Shown here: positions 37,629 through 46,293 of the stretch, one piece after another
Position numbering within the stretch: position 1 is the stretch's first letter
Layout: every line of letters begins with the position of its first letter
Origin: [Synechococcus] sp. NIES-970
Lineage (GTDB): Bacteria; Cyanobacteriota; Cyanobacteriia; Cyanobacteriales; MRBY01
Assembly (NCBI GenBank): GCA_002356215.1
Contig: AP017959.1
Coordinates: 744,001 to 808,000 of the forward strand
Length of the DNA: 64,000 nt
Reading direction: 5' to 3'
Program-made: the position numbers and the translations under genes
The notes under the pieces: generated by a model
Told to the model about the DNA's origin: nothing
Databases searched by the model: none
The model's input: the letters and a program-made list of their open reading frames with translations, nothing else

Positions 37629-39329
37629 TTATTTATTACCAGCTTTTTTTGCCAATTGCTTTGCTTTTTTCGCCGCTTTCTTCGCTGCTTCCTGTTCTGT
37701 TTTGAGGCGCTGGCGTTCAGCTGCTTTTTCCTGTTCGATTTTTTCGAGATAGTAATGGTAGTCGCCGTTATAGACAACAAACTCACCATCGCGAATTTCG
37801 ACGATTTTATTGGCTACCTGGGAAATAAAGTAACGGTCATGGGAGACGATCGCCACCGTGCCGTCGTATTCCTTGAGAGCATCTTCGAGCATCTCTTTGG
37901 CAGGAATATCAAGGTGGTTGGTGGGCTCATCGAGAATCAAGAAATTGGCTGGGGTGAGGAGCATTTTCGCCAGGGCAAGGCGAGCTTTTTCGCCCCCACT
38001 GAGAGCTCCCACTTTCTTAAAGACTGTATCGCCACTGAATAGGAACTGTCCCAACAACGTCCGTACTTCGCCGTTTGTCCAATCGGGGACTTCATCATGG
38101 ATCGTATCCATCACGGTTTTTTCGAGATCTAGAGCTTCGGCCTGATTCTGCTCGAAGTAGCCAGGGATAATGTTGTGGGTTCCCAGTTTGACACTGCCTT
38201 CATCGTAGCTTTCCATGCCCATGACCATCCGTAGGGTGGTGGACTTGCCACAACCATTGGGCCCCAGGAAGGCAATGCGATCGCCCCGTTCGATTGCCAG
38301 ATTTGCCCCCAGGAACAAAAGTTTGTCATCGTAGGTATGGGTGAGGTCTTTGATCGTCACCACCTCTTGGCCACCCCGGGGGGCTGGGGGAAATTTAAAC
38401 TTGAGGGTACGCACATCACTAATGGGCGCTTCAATGCGTTCCACTTTATCGAGCAATTTCTCGCGGCTTTTTGCCTGGGTGCTGCGGGTGGCACTGGCCC
38501 GGAATTTTTCGATAAATTCTTGCTGTTTGGCTAAATCTTTTTGTTGCCGTTCAAAGGCAGACAGTTGAGCGTCTTTATTTTCGGCTTTCTGTTGGAGGTA
38601 TTGGGAATAGTTGCCCAGATAGGTGGTGGAAACTCCCCGCTCCGTTTCGACAATTTTGGTGCAGAGGCGATCGAGAAATTCCCGGTCATGGGAAATAATC
38701 ACCATCGGCGTTTTTAGGCCGCGCAGGTAATTTTCGAGCCATTCAATGGTTTCTAAATCTAGGTGGTTGGTCGGCTCGTCCAGGAGTAAAATATCGGGTT
38801 CCTGGAGCAGGATTTTACCTAAACTGATTCGCATCTGCCAGCCGCCACTAAAAGAGCTGACCAGGCGATCGCCATCCTCGATTTCAAAGCCCACTTCCGG
38901 GAGGATTTTTTCAATCTGCGATTCTAGACGGTAACCGTCGAGGGCTTCAAACTTCCGTTGGGCCCGGTCAAGCTGGTGAATCAGATCATCTAAATCTGCA
39001 TCAGGCTCGGCCATCTCATGCTGGATCCGGTGCATATCATCCTGCACAGCGTTGGCTTCTACGAACACCGTCCACATTTCTTCGCGTACGGTGCGGGTCG
39101 GTACCACATCAAATTCTTGGGTCAGATGGGCGATGCGCAGATCAGCAGGACGCACAATTTCCCCATCGGTGGGCTCAATTTCCCCCATAATGATCTTCAT
39201 CTGGGTCGATTTTCCGGCCCCATTGACCCCCACGAGGCCAACCCGTTCGCCAGTTTTTACTTCCCAGTTAATGTCCTTGAGAACTTCGCCGGTGGGATAA
39301 ATTTTGCGGATGTGCTCAAGTCTCAACAT
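37629..39329 (-). CDS. ABC-F family ATPase (ribosome-associated)
   Basis: A 566-residue protein with two ABC domains and no membrane part. The first has VGVNGAGKSTQMKI (about 33) and FSGGWQMRISLGKIL; the second has FLGPNGCGKSTTLRM (about 358) and LSGGEKARLALAKML. Between them is the helical linker (QLSAFERQQKDLAKQQEFIE and on) that in ABC-F proteins reaches the ribosomal P-tRNA site. The C-terminus is Lys/Ala-rich. Relatives (EttA, Uup, YdiF) act in translation quality control or antibiotic protection, and the exact subgroup is uncertain. Confidence 0.92.
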   Translation of the reverse strand: MLRLEHIRKIYPTGEVLKDINWEVKTGERVGLVGVNGAGKSTQMKIIMGEIEPTDGEIVRPADLRIAHLTQEFDVVPTRTVREEMWTVFVEANAVQDDMHRIQHEMAEPDADLDDLIHQLDRAQRKFEALDGYRLESQIEKILPEVGFEIEDGDRLVSSFSGGWQMRISLGKILLQEPDILLLDEPTNHLDLETIEWLENYLRGLKTPMVIISHDREFLDRLCTKIVETERGVSTTYLGNYSQYLQQKAENKDAQLSAFERQQKDLAKQQEFIEKFRASATRSTQAKSREKLLDKVERIEAPISDVRTLKFKFPPAPRGGQEVVTIKDLTHTYDDKLLFLGANLAIERGDRIAFLGPNGCGKSTTLRMVMGMESYDEGSVKLGTHNIIPGYFEQNQAEALDLEKTVMDTIHDEVPDWTNGEVRTLLGQFLFSGDTVFKKVGALSGGEKARLALAKMLLTPANFLILDEPTNHLDIPAKEMLEDALKEYDGTVAIVSHDRYFISQVANKIVEIRDGEFVVYNGDYHYYLEKIEQEKAAERQRLKTEQEAAKKAAKKAKQLAKKAGNK

Positions 39330-39401
39330 TTAGAAAGAACTCCTGTTTGGGATTAGCATCAGTCTATAACAAATTGTAAACTTTTTTCGTTTCTCCCCAT
39401 C

Positions 39402-40064
39402 ATGACCCGTAGCACCCTCAATCTTGATGAAAATCTTTATAACTATCTATTGAATATTTCCTTACGGGAACATCCCATTCTTCAAGAACTGCGGGAAATC
39501 ACCGCCCAGCATCAAGCGGCCCAGATGCAAATTGCCCCGGAACAGGGTCAATTTATGGCCTGGCTCGTGCAATTAATGGGGGCAAAGAAAACCTTAGACA
39601 TTGGCGTTTTTACCGGATATAGTGCCCTCGCTGTGGCGATCGCCCTCCCCCCAGATGGCCAAGTCATTGCTTGCGATCGCGACCCCAGGCCAACGGCGAT
39701 CGCCCAAACCTACTGGAAGAAAGCCGGAGTTGCCGACAAAATTGATCTCCGTCTTGCCCCGGCCCTAGACACCTTGGCGCAACTCCTTGAGCATGGGGCT
39801 GCAGAAAGCTTTGATTTTGCCTTTATTGATGCGGATAAGGGCAACTACTTAAACTACTTTGAAAAATGCTTCGCTTTGGTGCGACCTGGGGGCGTTATTG
39901 CCATTGATAATGTGTTGTGGTCCGGGCGGGTCGCCGACCCCCATGACCAAGACAAGCGCACCCTAAAAATTCGCGCCTTTAATGAATTTTTGCATCAAGA
40001 CCCTCGGATTAGTTTAACGGTGTTGCCCATGGCTGATGGTCTGACCTTAGCCCGGAAGTTGTAG
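39402..40064 (+). CDS. cation-dependent O-methyltransferase (class I, CCoAOMT-like)
   Basis: A 220-residue methyltransferase. It has LDIGVFTGYSALAVAIALPP (SAM motif, about 65-84), CDRDPRPTAIAQTYWKKAG, FDFAFIDADKGNYLNYFEKC (metal-site Asp, about 137-156) and GGVIAIDNVLWSGRV. Cyanobacterial relatives methylate catechol-type phenolics; the native substrate is not settled. It lies alone on the plus strand, divergent from the ABC-F gene and ending 7 bases before the convergent glycosyltransferase gene. Confidence 0.9.
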   Translation: MTRSTLNLDENLYNYLLNISLREHPILQELREITAQHQAAQMQIAPEQGQFMAWLVQLMGAKKTLDIGVFTGYSALAVAIALPPDGQVIACDRDPRPTAIAQTYWKKAGVADKIDLRLAPALDTLAQLLEHGAAESFDFAFIDADKGNYLNYFEKCFALVRPGGVIAIDNVLWSGRVADPHDQDKRTLKIRAFNEFLHQDPRISLTVLPMADGLTLARKL

Positions 40065-40071
40065 GGATTTT

Positions 40072-41013
40072 TTAGGGATTTTTTTCGAAGCCCACCGCTT
40101 TTTTGATCGTAAAAATAGGCCGCTGTTTCACTTCATCGTAAATTCGTCCGATATATTCCCCGAGAATCCCTAAACAAATAAGCTGTACTGCCCCGAGAAA
40201 GAAAACAGCAATAGTAATCAGGGTATAACCGATCAACTGGGGCGGCGCGTCATAAATCCGCCAGAACAGCACCAGAATGATCATGGCGATCGCCACCAAT
40301 GCCGCCATTAAGCCTAAATAAGTGGCAATTTTGAGGGGTTTACGAGATAGGGAAATAATGCCATCTATGGCGAGGTTTAAAGATTTACGAAAAGTGTACT
40401 TCACCTTACCAGCAAAGCGGGGATCCCGGTTAAATCGAACGGCAGTTTGGGGAAAACCAATCCATGCCCGTAACCCCCGGATATAACGGTGTTTTTCTGG
40501 CATGCTGTTGAGAATATCCACCACTTGGCGGGACATTAAACAAAAGTCACCCGTGTCCGTTGGAATGGGAATCTCTGTAAACTGATTTAAGATGCGATAG
40601 AAGCCGTAGGCCATCAGTTTTTTCAGCCAACTTTCCTGGGCCCGGCTCAGGCGCTGGGCATAGACTACATGGTAGCCACTGCGCCATTGCTCAATCAGTT
40701 GTGGCAGTAGTTCTGGCGGATCTTGGAGATCCGCATCCATGATAATGACCGCTTCTCCTTGGGCATATTGCAGGCCGGCGGTCACTGCGATTTGATGGCC
40801 GAAATTCCGGGCTAAACTAAGGTAATGGACGCGAGAATCGCTTTGATGGAGTGCTTCAAGGATTGCAAGGGAACGATCCTTGCTGCCGTCGTCAACTAAA
40901 ACTAACTCCGTGGAGCCATCTAATTGGTCAATCACCTGGACAACCCGCCGATACATTTCGCGTAGATTGTCTTCCTCGTTATAAACCGGAATGATAATGG
41001 AGTAAGTAATCAT
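40072..41013 (-). CDS. GT2-family membrane glycosyltransferase (GtrB/DPM1-like)
   Basis: About 313 residues from the ATG at 41013 (a TTG at 41043 is also in frame). The N-terminal GT-A domain has [33 protein letters not shown] and [19 protein letters not shown] with the DxD-type metal site. Two C-terminal membrane helices (about 230-290) match polyprenyl-phosphate glycosyltransferases of the GtrB/ArnC/DPM1 type. It probably transfers a sugar to a lipid carrier for envelope glycans. It lies about 30 bases after lepB on the same strand. Confidence 0.9.
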   Translation of the reverse strand: MITYSIIIPVYNEEDNLREMYRRVVQVIDQLDGSTELVLVDDGSKDRSLAILEALHQSDSRVHYLSLARNFGHQIAVTAGLQYAQGEAVIIMDADLQDPPELLPQLIEQWRSGYHVVYAQRLSRAQESWLKKLMAYGFYRILNQFTEIPIPTDTGDFCLMSRQVVDILNSMPEKHRYIRGLRAWIGFPQTAVRFNRDPRFAGKVKYTFRKSLNLAIDGIISLSRKPLKIATYLGLMAALVAIAMIILVLFWRIYDAPPQLIGYTLITIAVFFLGAVQLICLGILGEYIGRIYDEVKQRPIFTIKKAVGFEKNP

Positions 41014-41043
41014 CAAAGAACACGTTCTAGGAAGCCATGACAA

Positions 41044-41616
41044 TTAAATGATGCTTCCAAAGTGATTGAAGGGCCAGAATTTAAAAATGGCATGGCCAAT
41101 GATATGTTCTGCGGGGACAAAACCCCAGATATGGGAATCATTACTATTGTTGCGATTATCCCCTAGGACAAAGAATGTGTGCTCAGGAACTGTTAATTCC
41201 GGCAATTCGTAGTCTGGCTTTGCGGCGATAAAAGGCTCTGTTAAGGGCTCTTGATCCACATAAACACTGCCGTTGTGCACAGACACCGTTTGCCCGGCGG
41301 TGGCAATGACACGTTTAATAAAAGCCTGTTGGGGATTGTAGCCCAGGAGTTCGAGTTGGGGGGGCGTCCGAAACACCACTACATCCCCCTGGTGTACGGG
41401 CTGGAAATGGTAGGACAATTTTTCGACCACAATGCGATCGCCTAAATCAAGGGTCGGCAACATGGAGCCGGAGGGGATATAACGGGGTTCGGCGATCAAC
41501 CAGCGCACCACAATGGCGATCGCCAAAGCGATGAGCAAAACACGAATATTTTCCCAAAGGGCAGCCCACCCCTGCGATGGCTGGTTAGCAGATGTTTTTT
41601 CGCCCTGGTTAGCCAT
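41044..41616 (-). CDS. lepB: signal peptidase I
   Basis: A protein of about 190 residues from the ATG at 41616 (the frame is open to 41694, but that part has no family character). It has one N-terminal membrane helix (IRVLLIALAIAIVVRWLIAE), the catalytic Ser in PSGSMLPTLDLGDRI (about 50), the Lys base in QAFIKRVIATAGQ (about 100), and GDNRNNSNDSHIWG near 150. It cleaves signal peptides of exported and thylakoid-lumen proteins. It lies between a small membrane protein gene and a GT2 gene on the minus strand. Confidence 0.95.
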   Translation of the reverse strand: MANQGEKTSANQPSQGWAALWENIRVLLIALAIAIVVRWLIAEPRYIPSGSMLPTLDLGDRIVVEKLSYHFQPVHQGDVVVFRTPPQLELLGYNPQQAFIKRVIATAGQTVSVHNGSVYVDQEPLTEPFIAAKPDYELPELTVPEHTFFVLGDNRNNSNDSHIWGFVPAEHIIGHAIFKFWPFNHFGSII

Positions 41617-41645
41617 AAATTGTTTCAGACCTTGGTGATACGGCT

Positions 41646-42017
41646 TTATATTGTGGCACGTCCACGCTGGTTCAGAACAGACTGCCACAACCACAACAGA
41701 AAGCGGCGTAAGGAATTGGGAGATTGCGTTCCCCAGAGGTTAATCGCCACACAAACAGCCCCAAAAGCCGGTAGGAGAAACGTCGGGATCATCACGACCC
41801 CGATCAAAAACCAGGTGCTCACATGGAGTACCATCAGCGTCACCCCTCCATAGACCGCGATCGCATTTTTTTGGATGAGACTAGGGGGAGCCTGGCGCAC
41901 CACGTAGACCAGGGTCAAGAAACTCAAAATCAGATTAAAAGGGACAAGGCCACCACAGATGGCAATGCAGTGACACCGGGAAAATTCGCACAACTGCTCA
42001 AAAATACTGCTCAACAT
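41646..42017 (-). CDS. conserved multi-pass membrane protein, 123 aa
   Basis: About 123 residues from the ATG at 42017 (starts MLSSIFEQLCEFSRCHCIAI; the frame extends to 42077 without a better start). It has three to four hydrophobic segments (LVPFNLILSFLTLVYVV, AIAVYGGVTLMVLHVSTWFL, VVMIPTFLLPAFGAVCVAIN) and a basic C-terminus. Function is unknown. Its position 29 bases before lepB suggests co-transcription. A HIP1-centred perfect palindrome separates it from lptB upstream. Confidence 0.6.
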   Translation of the reverse strand: MLSSIFEQLCEFSRCHCIAICGGLVPFNLILSFLTLVYVVRQAPPSLIQKNAIAVYGGVTLMVLHVSTWFLIGVVMIPTFLLPAFGAVCVAINLWGTQSPNSLRRFLLWLWQSVLNQRGRATI

Positions 42018-42129
42018 AGGCACAATAAGGGGTTCAACCGGGAAAAATCTGGTTCCTCTAGCTTTGAGCCTAACCAATTCTTAGGAACTTTTGCCTAACG
42101 TTTTATGAAGGTAGCGCCTTGACGAAATC

Positions 42130-42155
42130 TCCAGTGAGGCGATCGCCTCACTGGA
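42130..42155 (-). terminator. 26-base perfect palindrome centred on HIP1, after lptB
   Basis: A perfect 26-base palindrome with half-sites TCCAGTGAGGCGA and TCGCCTCACTGGA begins 2 bases after the lptB stop (minus strand). Its centre is the HIP1 octamer. On the minus strand it would fold into a strong GC-rich hairpin with only a short T run after it, so it may act as a weak terminator or a 3'-end protector. Confidence 0.55.
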
Positions 42156-42157
42156 TT

Positions 42158-42901
42158 TCAACTGGAAAAAATATTCCGCTCAAAATTTTCCCCGAGGTAA
42201 TATTGGCGCACGAGGGGATTGTTATAGAGCTCTTCCGTATTGCCAGCGGCGAGGATTTCCCCGTCTCGCATGATGTAAGCGCGATCGGTAATCGCTAGCG
42301 TTTCTCGCACATTGTGGTCAGTGATTAAAATACCCATGCCCCGTTCCCGCAGTTGGGCGACGATCTGTTGGATTTCGGCCACGGCGATCGGATCGACCCC
42401 CGCAAAGGGTTCATCAAGTAAGAGAAATTTTGGCCCCTTGCCCCCCACCGCTAAGGCGCGGGCCAATTCGGTGCGTCGCCGCTCTCCCCCAGAAACCAGA
42501 CGTCCCTGGGTATTGACGATGCGATTGAGGCGGAATTCCCCGAGCAGTTCCTTAAGGCGATGTTGCTGTTGCCGAGGGGAAAGGGGCGATTGTTCTAAGA
42601 CCAATTGAATATTTTCCTTAACCGTGAGATTGCGAAAAATACTCGGTTGTTGGGTGAGATAACCAATGCCCAATTGTGCCCGTTCATCGAGGCTGAGGGG
42701 CGTAATATTTTCCCGTTGCAGCCAAACGCGGCCCTCATTGGGTTTAATCAAACCAGTCGTAATGTAGAAAGTTGTCGTTTTTCCGGCACCATTAGGTCCT
42801 AAAAGACCGACGATTTCCCCTTGATTAACTTTGAGATTGACACGATTGACAATGACACGTTTGCCATAGGTTTTACGGATATTTTCGAGAACGATGGTCA
42901 C
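42158..42901 (-). CDS. lptB: lipopolysaccharide export ATP-binding protein LptB
   Basis: A 247-residue ABC ATPase with GLLGPNGAGKTTTFYITTGL (Walker A, about 32-51), LTQQPSIFRNLTVKENI (Q loop and LptB-type region, about 83), VSGGERRRTELARALA (signature, about 142) and LLLDEPFAGVDPIAV (Walker B). It powers LPS transport from the inner to the outer membrane with LptF/LptG. The start lies 3 bases after the lptA stop, so the two are tightly coupled. LptF/G is not seen in this window. Confidence 0.94.
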   Translation of the reverse strand: MTIVLENIRKTYGKRVIVNRVNLKVNQGEIVGLLGPNGAGKTTTFYITTGLIKPNEGRVWLQRENITPLSLDERAQLGIGYLTQQPSIFRNLTVKENIQLVLEQSPLSPRQQQHRLKELLGEFRLNRIVNTQGRLVSGGERRRTELARALAVGGKGPKFLLLDEPFAGVDPIAVAEIQQIVAQLRERGMGILITDHNVRETLAITDRAYIMRDGEILAAGNTEELYNNPLVRQYYLGENFERNIFSS

Positions 42902-42904
42902 AGT

Positions 42905-43375
42905 TTATTCGTCGTCAGGGAGGGTAATCGGGGCAGGGGTGGAAGATTGGCCATTCTGAGACTCTTGTTCAACCACGAGATAACGAGCCTCTACTTGTTC
43001 ATTGGAGTTCGGAGTGGCAACGAAACGGCCTTCATCAATGGCATAGGTCATGCGTTCAGCGCGGAGGCTATTGCCTTCTTGGAGGACATAGACATTGCCC
43101 GTAAGCACCAGTATACGTTCCTCTGAAAAGTATTGGGCTTGGGCCGCTGTAGCTTGGATGTCGCGGGCTGGGTAGTTGATGCGGACATTGCCCCGGGCTG
43201 TAATGATGCCGCTCTCTGTGTTGGCCTCTTGGATATCGGAGAGGACAGTGAGGGCATTGGCTGTTTGGGCTTGGACTGTCTGTTGTCGGGGAAATTGGCT
43301 GAAGCTTGCGGCGATCGCCAGGGTAATCCCCCCCAAGCCATAAATGATCTGATTCCGAAAGCCCTTGACGGTCAT
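42905..43375 (-). CDS. lptA: LptA/OstA-like periplasmic LPS transport protein
   Basis: About 156 residues from the ATG at 43375 (the frame reaches 43450, but the preferred start places a signal sequence IIYGLGGITLAIAASFS near the N-terminus). The mature part has the OstA-type jelly-roll pattern: GIITARGNVRINYPARDIQA, AQYFSEERILVLTGNVYVLQ, and EGNSLRAERMTYAIDEGRF. It bridges the periplasm to carry LPS. A Pro/Thr/Asp-rich tail follows. It is directly upstream of lptB. Confidence 0.85.
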   Translation of the reverse strand: MTVKGFRNQIIYGLGGITLAIAASFSQFPRQQTVQAQTANALTVLSDIQEANTESGIITARGNVRINYPARDIQATAAQAQYFSEERILVLTGNVYVLQEGNSLRAERMTYAIDEGRFVATPNSNEQVEARYLVVEQESQNGQSSTPAPITLPDDE

Positions 43376-43499
43376 AACTGCTGTCCTTACTGCAAACAAT
43401 GCATTAGCGTTTAATCTCAAGACGCAACCATAGATGTTTGGGTTGCCCATTCACCTTTCTATAGTAAGGCGGCTGTTTCTGTTTTTTGCAACAATTTGT

Positions 43500-44711
43500 T
43501 CAGGTCGAAAGCAGCATCACCTGGAGGCGATCGCCTGGGGTAATTTCTGGGGTTCCGGTGGGGACAATGGCGAGGGCATTGGTTTGGGCAAGATTGACCA
43601 AATTTGCGGAACTATGGCCGCCCCCCGCCGGCTGGAATACATAGCCCGTGGCCTCTGTCCGTAAAGTGCCCCAAAGATAAGCATCCCGCGAACCAGCCCC
43701 TTTGAGGGTTTGGCCGCAGGTGGCCCAGACAAAGCTGGGAGCATAGGCCCCTGTATAACCAGCAAGTTTTTTCAAGGCCGGTTGCACAAAACGCCAGCAG
43801 CCTACCAAGGCCGACACGGGATTCCCTGGTAGCCCAAAATAGAGTTTATTCCCTGGGAATTTCGCCACAGTTAGGGGTTTACCCGGACGGATTGCGACGC
43901 TGCGAATGAAGATTTCGCCCCCCAATGTTTCGAGGAGTTTTTCTACATAGTCGAAATCTCCCACCGAAACGCCCCCCGTAGAAAGCACCACATCGGCACT
44001 GGCGATCGCCTCAGCCATGGTCGCCTTTAATTGTGCCGGATCGTCAGGGACAATGCCGAGGTTTTTGGCGATCGCCCCTTGGCTCTGGATAAAGGCTGTT
44101 AGGCCATAGCGATTGGAATCAACAATCTGGCCCATGCGTAAAGATTCTTCAGGCGATCGCAACTCATCCCCTGTAGAAAAAATCGCGACCACTGGCCGCC
44201 GATAAACGGGAAATTCAACACATTGACAGGCGGCCAAAACTGCCAAATCCGCTGGCCCTAGCCGTTGCCCTGCCTGGAGAATGGGTTTGCCTGCCTGGTA
44301 ATAATCGCCCCGCTGCCGGACAAACTGTCGGTAGGTGGGATTTTGTAAAATTTTGACCAGGGTTCCCTGGTGCTTAGTATGCTCTTGCATCACTACTGTA
44401 TCGGCCCCCTCCGGTAACATAGCCCCCGTAAAAATGCGCGCTGCCTGACCCCCTTGGAGGGATTGACTGGGGACTTGGCCAGCGGGAATGATTTCAATCA
44501 CCTCTAATTCAACGGGTGTTTCCTTGAGATCCGCAAATCGGATTGCATAGCCATCCATCGCCGCATTGTCCCAGTGGGGAATGTCTAATTTCCCTGTAAC
44601 TTCGGTGGCTAAAATTCGCCCCAGACCTGTTTCGAGGGTCGCTGTTTCAGTGCCCGTAAGGGGGGCGATCGCCTGGAGAATTAATGTTTGAGCCTGGTCA
44701 ACGGGAAGCAT
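43500..44711 (-). CDS. moeA: molybdopterin molybdenumtransferase MoeA
   Basis: About 403 residues from the ATG at 44711 (a TTG at 44738 is in frame). It has the MoeA features: GLGRILATEVTGKLDIPHWD then NAAMDGYAIR (about 35-65), GQAARIFTGAMLPEGADTVVMQE (about 92-115), VAIFSTGDELRSPEE, and STGGVSVGDFDYVEK (about 246-260). It inserts molybdate into molybdopterin to form the cofactor used by nitrate reductase. No other mo genes are adjacent. It lies 49 bases before the DUF4126 gene's end on the same strand. Confidence 0.95.
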   Translation of the reverse strand: MLPVDQAQTLILQAIAPLTGTETATLETGLGRILATEVTGKLDIPHWDNAAMDGYAIRFADLKETPVELEVIEIIPAGQVPSQSLQGGQAARIFTGAMLPEGADTVVMQEHTKHQGTLVKILQNPTYRQFVRQRGDYYQAGKPILQAGQRLGPADLAVLAACQCVEFPVYRRPVVAIFSTGDELRSPEESLRMGQIVDSNRYGLTAFIQSQGAIAKNLGIVPDDPAQLKATMAEAIASADVVLSTGGVSVGDFDYVEKLLETLGGEIFIRSVAIRPGKPLTVAKFPGNKLYFGLPGNPVSALVGCWRFVQPALKKLAGYTGAYAPSFVWATCGQTLKGAGSRDAYLWGTLRTEATGYVFQPAGGGHSSANLVNLAQTNALAIVPTGTPEITPGDRLQVMLLST

Positions 44712-44759
44712 TGATAAAACAAGATTTTTGCCCACCAATCATAGCAAGTTCAGCTGCAG

Positions 44760-45341
44760 TTAATCGGGGCGAGCTTCTGTGTCCGGGGCGACTCGATTTT
44801 CGTCGTAATAGCGTTTCCATTCCGTTGAACTGCGCACCGCTAACCAGAGCAAAATCATCGCAATAATCCCTCCCTGCTCTGGAGACTGAAAGGCAAACAG
44901 CACCAGCACCACACAGAGAAAATCCTCCAGAAACGACCACCATAGAGGCAATCCCCGGAGACGAAAAAACCAGCCTGTTAACGTTAATTTTAAGACAAAG
45001 GCCACCAGTGCTCCGATTAGTCCCACCAACCAGAGGGGCTCAAATTCTAAACGAATCACTTGGGCTACTGTTAAACTCAAGACTGCCCCGGCAATGGGAC
45101 TGAAAACGAGGGCGATCGCCTGCAGAATCCGTTGTCCTAAAAGCCGCTTCGAGCCAAACAGTTCAAACACCGCCCACATGGTGAAAATCGCCACCAAAAC
45201 CCGGGGGGGCAACCACCCAATGACAGGTAAATTGGCCACCAGTTCATCACTGTAGAGCAGCAAAATAATCAGCAATGGTAAACCAATGCGCATTCCTGCC
45301 GCCGCCGCTGCCGACAATACCGCCAAAAATCCGATGACCAT
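44760..45341 (-). CDS. DUF4126-like membrane protein
   Basis: A 193-residue protein with about five membrane helices. The N-terminus (FLAVLSAAAAAGMRIGLPLLII) has the Gly/Ala-rich start of DUF4126 proteins, and a Gly-Pro-Ala-rich loop follows. The C-terminus is charged (EWKRYYDENRVAPDTEARPD). Function is unknown. It is upstream of moeA on the minus strand with a 48-base gap, so it may share its transcript. Confidence 0.7.
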   Translation of the reverse strand: MVIGFLAVLSAAAAAGMRIGLPLLIILLLYSDELVANLPVIGWLPPRVLVAIFTMWAVFELFGSKRLLGQRILQAIALVFSPIAGAVLSLTVAQVIRLEFEPLWLVGLIGALVAFVLKLTLTGWFFRLRGLPLWWSFLEDFLCVVLVLFAFQSPEQGGIIAMILLWLAVRSSTEWKRYYDENRVAPDTEARPD

Positions 45342-45479
45342 GCAAGAACCACAAATTTGTATGCGACACAGTGGGCAGGGAAATTGTTCCTAGTCTATCG
45401 TGTCCCTTTCACCATAGACTTCTATCTTTTTACGGAATTGGCAAGGGGAAACTTAGGCGATCGCCTGCGGGAACTAAAC

Positions 45480-46265
45480 CTACGATTGGACTAATGGAAA
45501 ATCAGCGGGTTTAAGCCAGCGACAAATCTCTGTTTTTAAACCATTTAAATCCTTGGAAAGCCCCTGCTTGAACCACTGACCGAGGGTGTCGAGGGGCGAA
45601 AAGCCGGCGCTAAATTGCCAATCGAGGTCTTGACCGAGGGGGGTGAGGTGATTGCCAGTTAAGGTGCGAGCAGCCACCATCGCCGGGAAGCGCTCTAACA
45701 AAATGGGAGTGAGATCTTGGGTTTGGTCGAGGGTGTCATTGTTGAACTGAATCAACAAATTGCGGCGAATCTGGTAACTGGTTTGGATAATTTCTGTGGT
45801 CTCTGGGGGGGAAGGGGTAAACTCAAAATTAATGTTGTTATCGGGGTCAAATTGCTCGAAAAAGGGAATCGATTTTTTCACCGGAAAATTGTTGTAGGAC
45901 ATGAGAATATTCCCTGCCCGTTGTACGTTGAATAAGCTGCCGATTAGTAGGTGAATTTTGCAGCCCATGCTGTGGCCTACCCCATAAACAGGCAGATACC
46001 GATAGCCGAGTTGATTAGAATTTTGCAGGCGCTCTAGAATATTTTCAAAGCGGTTCAACACCTGCCGGGCGATCGCCAAATGGTCAAAGGTATTTACAAA
46101 AGGCGTGGTGATGATGGCGTAACCTTCAGCGGCCAATTGTTCCAGGAGCCACTTGTAGGTCAATTGCGGTGCGGTTCCCACGAAAGCCCCCCCCAAAAAA
46201 TGAATAACGCCCACCGGTTGTACCGGGATCAAGATCCAACTGCCACCAGACTCTTGCCAAATCAT
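45480..46265 (-). CDS. DUF1350 family alpha/beta-hydrolase-like protein
   Basis: A 261-residue protein found in cyanobacteria and plant plastids. It begins with GVIHFLGGAFVGTAPQLTYKW, and has LLEQLAAEGYAIITTPFVNTFDHLAIA and the nucleophile-elbow-like GVGHSMGCKIHLLIGSLF (about 118-135), so an alpha/beta hydrolase fold is likely. NIEFTP-type strands and ALTGNHLTPLGQDL-like sequence near 220 give the expected late His. No function is established. It lies 28 bases after the DUF6282 gene's end on the same strand. Confidence 0.82.
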   Translation of the reverse strand: MIWQESGGSWILIPVQPVGVIHFLGGAFVGTAPQLTYKWLLEQLAAEGYAIITTPFVNTFDHLAIARQVLNRFENILERLQNSNQLGYRYLPVYGVGHSMGCKIHLLIGSLFNVQRAGNILMSYNNFPVKKSIPFFEQFDPDNNINFEFTPSPPETTEIIQTSYQIRRNLLIQFNNDTLDQTQDLTPILLERFPAMVAARTLTGNHLTPLGQDLDWQFSAGFSPLDTLGQWFKQGLSKDLNGLKTEICRWLKPADFPLVQS

Positions 46266-46293
46266 TGTTCGCCGTTTACTGCTTGTAAAACTT

